From Pseudomonadota bacterium (GTDB lineage: Bacteria > Pseudomonadota > Alphaproteobacteria > Rhizobiales > Devosiaceae), in contig JAEWCE010000336.1 of NCBI GenBank assembly GCA_023390785.1, forward strand, positions 1-11,156: a stretch of DNA of 11,156 nt. The letters run 5' to 3'. A program made the translations under genes and the position numbers. A model generated the notes under the pieces. That model was not told the DNA's origin and searched no databases. It saw only the letters and a list, made by a program, of their open reading frames with translations. Below are positions 1 to 6,878 of this stretch, piece by piece. The stretch's first letter is position 1, and each line of letters starts with the position of its first letter.

Positions 1-743
1 GCACGCGGCGGGGCGGGCCTGGCGACCGGCTTCGGGCGGATCGGCGCGGGCGGCAGCCGGATCTCGATCGGCAACGGCGCAGCAGCCGGGGGTTCGAGCG
101 TTGCCTCCAGGGTTGCGGTGCCATGGGGCGCCGACGCTCCGCCGATGCTCCCCGTGATCAATGCGGTGCCGCGCGCGACCGCCGGCTCGGCGCCGCGGCT
201 GGTGATCGCCGTGTCCGGTTGGGCGACAGCGCTGCCATTTGCAGTGAGGCGACCCGCCGGCTCGACCAGTGCGATATCCGCGACGGGATCGGGGGCAGCC
301 GAGGACATCCGACCGCCGGCGGCGAGGCTGCCCTGCGGCGACGTGACAGCGACCTCGCCCGGTACAACCGGCGGCACGCCAAGGCTGCCGATTGCGTCCA
401 CCCGGCCAACGGGCGCAACCAGCGACGCCGTGCCCATCGAGGCCGGCGGCTCGTATTCGGTGGCGTTGGCCTCGAGCCAGCCCTGCGGACGGGCTTCCGC
501 CAGTGTCGGCGGCGCGACGGAGGCGGGGGTTTCCGGGACAGCGCTGGGCGCCGGCGGCACGGGCGCGTGCTGGCGCAGGCCGCTCTGATCGAATTTGGCC
601 CGCAGGCAGGCGCCGACGCCGTCGGGCTGCCGGCTGCAGTCGACAATAGCCGGCCCCGCCAGAATCCCCCCCGCCACCAGCAGGGTCGCGAACGTAGCCC
701 CGATGGTCAGCGATACCGATGCGGCAGCGCGCGATGCGGCCAA
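1..743 (-). CDS. Membrane-anchored Pro/Ala-rich protein of unknown function (C-terminus cut by window edge)
   Basis: An open minus-strand frame runs without a stop from a TTG at 741-743 to base 1, giving 247 residues with the C-terminus missing. The frame holds no ATG. TTG is chosen because GAGGGGG lies 9 bases upstream (753-759) and the in-frame TAA is only about 40 bases upstream. A short basic N-terminus is followed by a hydrophobic segment at about residues 9-34, then DCSRQPDGVGACLR (35-48) with cysteines 36 and 46. The rest is low-complexity and rich in Pro, Ala, Gly and Val. It contains loosely repeated units (LVAPVGRVDAIGS at 108, VTSPQGSLAAGGR at 133, LVEPAGRLTANGS at 159) and ends in a Pro-rich stretch (about 223-247). 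The hydrophobic segment suggests a single inner-membrane anchor with a periplasmic tail. The family is not recognised; a cell-envelope protein with a globular domain beyond the window is possible. It follows the cimA operon on the same strand after 342 bases with palindromic repeats, so it is probably a separate unit. Confidence 0.72.
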   Translation of the reverse strand, partial: MAASRAAASVSLTIGATFATLLVAGGILAGPAIVDCSRQPDGVGACLRAKFDQSGLRQHAPVPPAPSAVPETPASVAPPTLAEARPQGWLEANATEYEPPASMGTASLVAPVGRVDAIGSLGVPPVVPGEVAVTSPQGSLAAGGRMSSAAPDPVADIALVEPAGRLTANGSAVAQPDTAITSRGAEPAVARGTALITGSIGGASAPHGTATLEATLEPPAAAPLPIEIRLPPAPIRPKPVARPAPPR

Positions 744-752
744 AGCCTGTTT

Positions 753-759
753 CCCCCTC
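753..759 (-). promoter_or_regulatory. Shine-Dalgarno site that decides a TTG start
   Basis: The minus strand reads GAGGGGG, a strong match to the anti-Shine-Dalgarno sequence, with 9 bases between it and the TTG at 741-743. It is the main reason to accept the rare start codon for the left-edge gene. Confidence 0.6.
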
Positions 760-834
760 AGGGCCAGCGTAGAATATCTGGTGTTTTATGCAAACAGCGG
801 CGTTTTGAAGGCTGAGACGGTGATGAAGCCGGCG

Positions 835-852
835 CCTCCCCTCGGGGCGAGG
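835..852. repeat. Small GC-rich imperfect palindrome
   Basis: CCTCCCC at 835-841 faces GGGGCGAGG at 844-852, giving a bulged hairpin with a very short loop. Its CCTCCCC/GGGG composition resembles the larger repeats at 902-1014, so it may be a decayed unit of the same family. It could also contribute to the 5' untranslated region of the left-edge gene. Confidence 0.4.
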
Positions 853-901
853 GTGTCGTAGCCTGGCCGACAGGCACGCGGAACAGATTCATTGGCGCTC
901 G

Positions 902-942
902 CGGCCCCCACCCCCGGCCCCTCCCCGCAATGGGGTGGGGAG
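902..942. repeat. REP-like palindromic unit A
   Basis: CCCCTCCCC (918-926) faces GGGGTGGGG (932-940) across a 5-base loop, with one central mismatch. Ahead of it is a C-run (GCCCCCACCCCC, 904-915). Reverse-complementing the unit gives nearly the pattern of unit B at 974-1014, so the two are inverted copies. C/G-run palindromes of this kind are common between genes in alphaproteobacteria; the family assignment is from memory and unnamed here. Confidence 0.65.
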
Positions 943-973
943 CCCAACTGCAACACGAGCGGTTGCGGCTCCA

Positions 974-1014
974 TCGCCCCCTCCCCCTTGGGGGGAGGGG
1001 TTGGGGGTGGGGGC
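974..1014. repeat. REP-like palindromic unit B, inverted relative to unit A
   Basis: A perfect 10-bp stem is formed by CCCCTCCCCC (978-987) and GGGGGAGGGG (991-1000) with a 3-base loop. It is followed by a TTGGGGGTGGGGG tail that matches, inverted, the C-run of unit A. Units A and B with their 31-base spacer could fold into one large cruciform or long RNA hairpin downstream of cimA. That structure could protect or end the operon transcript (inference). Confidence 0.7.
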
Positions 1015-1071
1015 AACAATCACCGGACATACATTCGCCCAGACGTGACCTGCCAAGGGGGATATCCGCCG

Positions 1072-1085
1072 GCCGCGGGACGCGG

Positions 1086-1086
<1 letters not shown>
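1072..1086 (-). terminator. GC hairpin directly after the cimA stop, weak terminator candidate
   Basis: On the minus strand GCCGCG (1081-1086) pairs with CGCGGC (1072-1077) around a 3-base loop. The stem starts at the last base of the cimA stop codon. There is no T-run after it, so a classical intrinsic terminator is doubtful. The large repeat hairpin further downstream may matter more for 3'-end formation. Confidence 0.3.
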
Positions 1087-2678
<1,592 letters not shown>

Positions 2679-2690
2679 CGCGCGATTACT

Positions 2691-3206
2691 CTATTGGCGC
2701 TGGCCGCCCGGGCGCGGCGTCCAGTGGTCGGTGTCATGATCGGGATGCTGGTGGTTGCTGCCACGGATGGCGACGGCCTCGTCGGTCATCGCTTCTTCGG
2801 TGGTGCCGGTCTGTTCGATGTCACCGAGATGGAAGAGCGAAGGATGCTTGCCCTCGTTGCCCATCTGGTACCAGAGCTCGATGCGGTGCGGTTCGTCGAA
2901 GGCGCCGATCGACATGGAAACGTGCGGACCGCCGAGCGAGCGGTAGTATAGCGACGTTCCGCAATTGGGACAGAAGCCGCGAGCCGCCTGGTCGGAACTG
3001 TTGAATTCGGCTGGCTTGCCGCGGGTCCAGGTGAGATTTTCGTGGCGAATGCCCACCAGCGCGGCGAACAGATTGCCAGTCGCCTTCTGGCACATGCGGC
3101 AGTAGCAGACGTGTGGGTTATCGCGCAGGGCAAGCGCGTGGAACCGGATGGCGCCGCACTGGCAGCCGCCGCTGAACGGGCCCTCGGGCATCTGGCGATC
3201 GGTCAT
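2691..3206 (-). CDS. GFA-family (CENP-V/GFA fold) zinc protein, copy 1
   Basis: This 171-residue protein has the full cysteine set of the glutathione-dependent formaldehyde-activating (GFA) fold: GGCQCG (C15, C17), CYCRMCQK (C34, C36, C39) and FCPNCG (C79, C82). In this family the cysteines bind a structural zinc and a second site. The formaldehyde-glutathione activity claimed for the Paracoccus founding member is disputed, and most homologues have no known substrate. The protein ends in HPDHDTDHWTP, a tail shared with the two neighbouring copies. ATG at 3204-3206 overlaps the TGA of copy 2 by 4 bases (ATGA), indicating translational coupling. It has a longer N-terminus (12 residues before GGCQCG) than the other copies. 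cimA follows 12 bases later. A cytoplasmic role is expected, as there is no signal peptide. Confidence 0.88.
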   Translation of the reverse strand: MTDRQMPEGPFSGGCQCGAIRFHALALRDNPHVCYCRMCQKATGNLFAALVGIRHENLTWTRGKPAEFNSSDQAARGFCPNCGTSLYYRSLGGPHVSMSIGAFDEPHRIELWYQMGNEGKHPSLFHLGDIEQTGTTEEAMTDEAVAIRGSNHQHPDHDTDHWTPRPGGQRQ

Positions 3207-3682
3207 TTTTCACCTCCGGGAGGCCAGGTTTCGGTGTCCTGGTCGGGATGCTGGAAGGAGCGCAGGATGGCGAGGATGTCACGTTCCTCGTCGGTGGTGC
3301 CCAGCGGCTCCGCGATGAGATCGTCGGCATGGCCGACGACCGGGTGGCGGTTGTCGCGCGCCAGCTCGCCGGTGGGGACGATCTGGTTCGGCCGGTCGAA
3401 TGAGCCGATGGTGATGGCGGGGTTGTTGTCGCCCCACTGATAGGTCAGCGGCGTGCCGCACTGGTTGCAGAAGCCGCGCTGCACCTTGAGGGAGGACCTG
3501 AACAGGCTCGGCCGACCGCGCGTCCATTGCACCGGCGCGTCGAACTCGACCCAGGCGCCGAAGACGTTGCCAAGCGCCTTCTGGCACATACGGCAATTGC
3601 AGATGGACGCGTGGCGCACCGGCCCGGCGACACGGTAGCGCACCGCGCCGCACTGGCAGCCGCCCGTGTAGACGTCGGTCAC
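3203..3682 (-). CDS. GFA-family zinc protein, copy 2
   Basis: A 159-residue GFA-fold protein with all seven cysteines in place: GGCQCG (C9, C11), CNCRMCQK (C28, C30, C33) and FCNQCG (C72, C75). The GxPxxF element and the central IGSFDRPN match the other copies, and the tail HPDQDTETWPPG is the shared C-terminal signature. The start is GTG at 3680-3682, which overlaps the TGA of copy 3 by 4 bases (GTGA), and the stop overlaps the ATG of copy 1 by 4 bases. This tight packing implies equal or coupled expression. The substrate is unknown. Glutathione adducts of aldehydes are the usual suggestion, but nothing in the sequence tests it. Confidence 0.88.
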   Translation of the reverse strand: MTDVYTGGCQCGAVRYRVAGPVRHASICNCRMCQKALGNVFGAWVEFDAPVQWTRGRPSLFRSSLKVQRGFCNQCGTPLTYQWGDNNPAITIGSFDRPNQIVPTGELARDNRHPVVGHADDLIAEPLGTTDEERDILAILRSFQHPDQDTETWPPGGEK

Positions 3683-4167
3683 GCAGCAAAGCCCTCCCGG
3701 GGCGGCCAGATTGCCGTATCGTGGTCCGGATGCTGGTGGCTGACGACGCCATCGTTGAAGGCGTCGATTTCGGGCGCGGCGCCATAGGGCCGCGTCGGCA
3801 GCTCGTGCAGATGCTCGAAGAACGGCAGCCGGTGGGCGGGGTTCACCTGCCTGGTGGGCGCGGCAAGGTTGGGGTCGTCGAAGGCGCCGATGGCAAGCTC
3901 GACGCTCTCCTCGTCACCGTCGGTGCGATAAGCGAGCGGCGTTCCACACTGGTTGCAGAAGCCACGCTGGGCCCGGTCAGACGAGCGAAACCAGCTCGGC
4001 GTCCCGCGCGTCCAGGTGACGCCATAGCTGGTCACCAACGGTCCGAAGAAGCCGCCGAAGGCCTTCTGGCACATGCGGCAATGACAGAGGGCAGCGCCCC
4101 CGAGCCGTTCGGCGCGAAAGCGCACGGCTCCGCACTGGCAGCCGCCCGTCAGTTCAGGCTGGGGCAT
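3679..4167 (-). CDS. GFA-family zinc protein, copy 3
   Basis: A 162-residue GFA-fold protein starting MPQPELTGGCQCG. Cysteines C10, C12, C28, C30, C33, C71 and C74 give the complete CxC / CxCxxC / CxxC pattern. The central IGAFDDPN and the C-terminal HPDHDTAIWPP are shared with copies 1 and 2. The frame stays open upstream to 4389, but that extension lies inside the VOC gene and has the arginine-, serine- and proline-rich look of a shadow frame. The ATG at 4165-4167, seven residues before GGCQCG, is therefore the right start. It overlaps the end of the VOC gene by 14 bases. First of the three GFA copies to be translated; substrate unknown. Confidence 0.87.
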   Translation of the reverse strand: MPQPELTGGCQCGAVRFRAERLGGAALCHCRMCQKAFGGFFGPLVTSYGVTWTRGTPSWFRSSDRAQRGFCNQCGTPLAYRTDGDEESVELAIGAFDDPNLAAPTRQVNPAHRLPFFEHLHELPTRPYGAAPEIDAFNDGVVSHQHPDHDTAIWPPREGFAA

Positions 4168-4519
4168 GGCAGACCGCTTCGATATTGTGCCCGTCGGGAT
4201 CGAGGACGAAGGCGGCGTAGTAGTTCTCACTGTATTCGGTGCGCACGCCCGGCGCGCCGTTGTCCCTGCCGCCGGCAGCAATGGCGGCGGCGTAGAAGTC
4301 GTCCACCAGCTTGCGGCTGTCGGCACGGAAAGCCAGGTGGGCGTGGCCGGGGTTGCCGGCCGAGACCCACAGGAACGGGAAGTCGGCACCCATACCGATC
4401 GCCACGCCGAAATCGTTGAGGACCTTCAGGCCGAGCGGCGCGAGGGCGGCGACGTAGAAAGCCTTGGCCTTGTCGTAGTCGGTCACATTGAGGCCGATGT
4501 GGTCAATGCTGGTGGTCAT
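4154..4519 (-). CDS. VOC-superfamily (glyoxalase/bleomycin-resistance fold) protein
   Basis: A 121-residue single-domain protein with paired beta-alpha-beta-beta-beta modules typical of the vicinal oxygen chelate superfamily. The N-terminus SIDHIGLNVTDYDKAKAFY places a metal-ligand histidine at 7. GHAHLAF gives H59/H61, and DPDGHNIEAV gives E114, the usual C-terminal carboxylate ligand. A divalent-metal-dependent enzyme is therefore plausible. The subfamily resembles uncharacterised lactoylglutathione-lyase-like proteins, but the substrate cannot be assigned; methylglyoxal is not implied. The ATG at 4517-4519 overlaps the cysS stop by 4 bases (ATGA) and the 3' end overlaps GFA copy 3 by 14 bases, so it is an internal gene of the operon. 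A longer open frame reaching upstream through cysS is a shadow. Confidence 0.87.
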   Translation of the reverse strand: MTTSIDHIGLNVTDYDKAKAFYVAALAPLGLKVLNDFGVAIGMGADFPFLWVSAGNPGHAHLAFRADSRKLVDDFYAAAIAAGGRDNGAPGVRTEYSENYYAAFVLDPDGHNIEAVCHAPA

Positions 4520-5928
4520 CGCTTGATCTCCCATCTGGTGACGCGCTCTCCGGCGTCGTTCTTTGAATCCATGAGCTGGATACCCTCGCCCAGCAGCGCG
4601 GCGCGGATCTCGTCGGCCTTGGCGAAGTCGCGCGCCTCGAGGGCGGCGAGACGGGCAGCGACGGCGTCGTCGATGCGCGAGTGATCGAACACATCGGCGC
4701 TCCTCAGCAGCCCGTCGGTGGTAAAGCCGAAAAACCGGAGCGTCGCGGCAAGGGATGCGGCAGCCCGATCGGTGCCGCGGTTGGCGGTGCGGGCGATCGC
4801 ATCCATCGCCACCGAGGCGCGGTGGAAACCGAGATCGTCGCCCAGCGCCTCCAGCACTGCGGTATCGACGGCGCCGTCGCCGGGGGCGCTCGAGGCGACG
4901 CGCTGCCAGCCCCTGAGCTTTTCCTCCGCCTCCTCCAGCCGCTTGACGGTGAAGTCGATGGGCTCGCGGTAGTGGGTCATCAGCATGGCGAGGCGCAGCA
5001 CTTCGCCGGGCCAGGCACGGCCGCCGAACTTGTCGGTTTCGAGCAGCTCGCGGATGGTGATGAAATTGCCGAGGCTCTTGCTCATCTTCTGGCCCTCGAC
5101 CTGGAGGAAGCCGTTGTGCAGCCAGGTCCGGGCCATGGTGGCGGTGCCGTGAGCGCAGCGCGACTGGGCGATCTCGTTCTCGTGGTGCGGGAAGATCAGG
5201 TCGAGGCCGCCGGCATGGATGTCGAACACCTCGCCGAGATAGCGCTCGGACATGGCCGAGCATTCGAGATGCCAGCCGGGGCGGCCGCGGCCCCAGGGCG
5301 AGTCCCAGCCGGGTTCGCTGGCGGACGAGCGCTTCCAAAGCACGAAATCGGCAGGATTGCGCTTGTGCGCGTCGACTTCGACGCGGGCGCCGGCGAGATT
5401 GTGCTCGAGGTCGCGGCCACTGAGCGCGCCGTACTCAGGCATCGACTGCACGTCGAACAGCACCTCACCCACCTCGGCTGCCTCGTAGGCGTGGGCGTTG
5501 GCGAGCAGCTTGCCGATGAGCGCCTGCATCTGGGCGATGTTCTCGGTGGCGCGCGGCTGCACCGTCGGCTGCAGGCAACCAAGCGCGGTCACGTCCTTCT
5601 GGTACTGCGCGGCGGTGGTCTCGGTGACGCGGCGGATGGCCTCGTTCAGCGGCAGGTCGGGGAAGTCGCGGGCGGCGCGGGCGTTGATCTTGTCGTCGAC
5701 GTCGGTGATGTTGCGGACATAGGTGACGTGCGCCTCGCCATAGATGTGGCGAAGCAGGCGGAACAGCACGTCGAAGACGATGGCCGGGCGGGCGTTGCCG
5801 ATATGGGCGAAGTCGTAGACGGTCGGGCCGCACACATACATGCGCACATTGTTCGCATCGAGGGGGACGAAGTCCTCCTTGGTGCGAGTGAGCGTGTTGT
5901 AGAGCCTGAGTGTCAGGTCCGAAGCCAT
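4516..5928 (-). CDS. cysS: Cysteinyl-tRNA synthetase
   Basis: Charges tRNA-Cys with cysteine in the cytoplasm (class I synthetase). The 470-residue product is of normal family length. RMYVCGPTVYD carries zinc ligand C33, followed by the HIGH-type motif HIGN (42-45) and the ITDVDDK segment (74-80). WHLECSAMS gives C223 and FPHHENEIAQS gives H248 and E252. The spacing 223/248/252 equals that of the E. coli zinc site (209/234/238). KMSKS is at 281-285. The C-terminal region is the helical DALR-like and anticodon-binding part. It is the first gene of the operon; its stop overlaps the VOC start by 4 bases. The ribosome site is weak (GAGG about 13 bases upstream of the ATG). Confidence 0.96.
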   Translation of the reverse strand: MASDLTLRLYNTLTRTKEDFVPLDANNVRMYVCGPTVYDFAHIGNARPAIVFDVLFRLLRHIYGEAHVTYVRNITDVDDKINARAARDFPDLPLNEAIRRVTETTAAQYQKDVTALGCLQPTVQPRATENIAQMQALIGKLLANAHAYEAAEVGEVLFDVQSMPEYGALSGRDLEHNLAGARVEVDAHKRNPADFVLWKRSSASEPGWDSPWGRGRPGWHLECSAMSERYLGEVFDIHAGGLDLIFPHHENEIAQSRCAHGTATMARTWLHNGFLQVEGQKMSKSLGNFITIRELLETDKFGGRAWPGEVLRLAMLMTHYREPIDFTVKRLEEAEEKLRGWQRVASSAPGDGAVDTAVLEALGDDLGFHRASVAMDAIARTANRGTDRAAASLAATLRFFGFTTDGLLRSADVFDHSRIDDAVAARLAALEARDFAKADEIRAALLGEGIQLMDSKNDAGERVTRWEIKR

Positions 5929-5988
5929 GAACGAGCCGATGCCTCAACGTGTTGACGCGCTGGCAGCGGGCTCTTCGGGACTTACGAG

Positions 5989-6016
5989 AGTATGGTGAAG
6001 GAAACCGCGCCGCCAA
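5989..6016 (-). promoter_or_regulatory. Candidate sigma-70-type promoter for the cysS operon
   Basis: On the minus strand TTGGCG (6011-6016) and CATACT (5989-5994) are separated by 16 bases, each matching four of six consensus positions. A transcript would start near 5982, leaving a leader of about 54 bases before cysS. The gene upstream ends in a hairpin, so a promoter in this gap is expected, but the match is modest. Confidence 0.35.
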
Positions 6017-6147
6017 CAGGTGTTAGCAGCAAATAATCGAACCGATAATCGAGATCGCCGGAGCGGTTTTCATGCGGCGCAATCTGACGATGAACGCCGC
6101 CGAAAGCAATAGGCCACGTCCAACAGCATGAACGGCCCGGAAACCGG

Positions 6148-6210
6148 CTGATCCGGGGGCGCCGAGGCGGCGGGAGCCGCCGCGAGGCCCGGCGCGGCGG
6201 CCCGGATCAG
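6148..6210 (-). terminator. Terminator-like hairpin after the cytochrome gene
   Basis: CCCGGATCAG (6201-6210) and CTGATCCGGG (6148-6157) are a perfect 10-bp inverted repeat. Between them lies a second GC stem, GGCGGC (6166-6171) with GCCGCC (6176-6181) around a 4-base loop. The stop codon of the cytochrome gene (6207-6209) sits inside the outer stem. Only a short TTT follows on the minus strand, so the structure may act as a terminator or as a 3'-end stabiliser. It separates the cytochrome transcript from the cysS promoter region. Confidence 0.55.
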
Positions 6211-6674
6211 TCGATGCGATAGGATTGGTGGCACTCAAAGCACTTCTGGCCGAGCGATTTGTAGGCCGCCTGGTATGCCGCCTGATCGCCGCTCCGGGCG
6301 GCGGCGAGCATGTTGGCGGCGTCGAGCTGGCCCTGCCTGAAGATGTCGGCGAAGGCGTCGAAATCATCCCAGATGCGGGAATCCGCCTCGGAAATGGTGT
6401 TGTTGGCGTGGTCGGCGAAGAGCGCCGGGAAGTTGACGAAGTTCTGCAGCACGGTGGTTGCCGCCTGCACCGCGGCATCGCCGGTGGCGCTGCGGGCCTG
6501 GCGCAGCAGCATACCGTCCTCCTTCATCAGCTTCTGGCGCAGCTCGACCTTCTGGTCGACGCTCATGCTGGCGATGGCCGGATCGACCGGCGGCAGGGTC
6601 TGGGCGGCGAGCGGCGCCCCGCCGGCAAAGGCAAGCAGGGCAATCGCGAACAGGACGGGCCTCAACATGGGCAT
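6207..6674 (-). CDS. Periplasmic class II cytochrome c (c'/c-556 type)
   Basis: The 155-residue precursor has a signal peptide (hydrophobic segment about residues 5-20, likely cleavage after A24 in PLAAQ). The C-terminal haem-binding motif CFECH (145-149) supplies the two thioether cysteines and the proximal histidine, as in the four-helix-bundle cytochromes c' and c-556. M50 in VELRQKLMKEDG lies in the first helix where c-556 proteins carry a methionine sixth ligand, which would favour a low-spin electron carrier over gas-binding c' (inference). Covalent haem attachment in the periplasm by the Ccm system is expected by family. The first ATG (6672-6674) is preferred over the one at codon 3 because GGAG lies 10 bases upstream of it. 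Single-gene unit, divergent from the DUF2865 gene and followed by a strong hairpin. The exact partner, such as nitric-oxide binding or electron transfer, cannot be told from sequence. Confidence 0.9.
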   Translation of the reverse strand: MPMLRPVLFAIALLAFAGGAPLAAQTLPPVDPAIASMSVDQKVELRQKLMKEDGMLLRQARSATGDAAVQAATTVLQNFVNFPALFADHANNTISEADSRIWDDFDAFADIFRQGQLDAANMLAAARSGDQAAYQAAYKSLGQKCFECHQSYRID

Positions 6675-6724
6675 CGGGGTGACTCTCCGGTGTCGTTGGC
6701 GTGACGCTTTGCAGGATCGCTAAC

Positions 6725-6736
6725 GTCTTGCAAGAC
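6725..6736. promoter_or_regulatory. 12-bp perfect palindrome in the divergent intergenic region (possible operator)
   Basis: GTCTTGCAAGAC is a perfect dyad lying 51 bases upstream of the cytochrome ATG and 142 bases upstream of the chosen DUF2865 start. A short dyad in a divergent promoter region is typical of a dimeric regulator site. I do not recognise the regulator, and no other copy was noticed elsewhere in the window by eye. Confidence 0.35.
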
Positions 6737-6878
6737 CACATATTCCAGGAACCGTCTTTCCATTCTTCACGTTGCGGTGACGGTCTGCGCCGATACAGTG
6801 GCGCATCGCAATAGGTCCGATTTTGGGCTAATTGCTGCGTTAGGTCGGTTGCGGGATCGGGCTGGTCATTTGGACTTC

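Larger units (their letters stand above)
744..1085. other. Intergenic region of 342 bases carrying palindromic repeats
   Basis: No credible gene was found here. Short open frames on both strands lack protein-like composition and run through the repeats. The region holds a small hairpin at 835-852, an inverted pair of GC-rich repeat units at 902-1014, and a 6-bp hairpin touching the cimA stop codon. The spacers between these show nothing recognisable. It separates the cimA operon from the left-edge gene on the same strand. Confidence 0.6.

Noticed and set aside
118..815. Several overlapping plus-strand frames and one minus-strand frame (158-646) at the left edge
   Set aside because: None has a signal peptide, domain or ribosome site. 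The minus frame from the TTG at 743 has a membrane segment, cysteine pair and strong ribosome site.
4154..5338. Minus-strand frame of 394 codons joining a long upstream part to the VOC protein, as if a fusion
   Set aside because: The upstream part lies in another frame of cysS and is arginine/proline-rich nonsense. The VOC fold begins at its own ATG at 4519 with a 4-base overlap.
4681..5955. Plus-strand open frame of 424 codons opposite cysS
   Set aside because: Shadow of cysS; composition is biased to Gly, Val and Ala with no family signature.
6023..6478. Minus-strand frame of 151 codons spanning the cytochrome 3' end and intergenic region
   Set aside because: Shadow of the cytochrome gene running into the hairpin; rich in Pro, Ser and Arg and no recognisable feature.
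6751..6784. ACCGTC and GACGGT inverted repeat upstream of the DUF2865 gene
   Set aside because: Only 6 bp with a 22-base spacer; too likely by chance to list as a feature.
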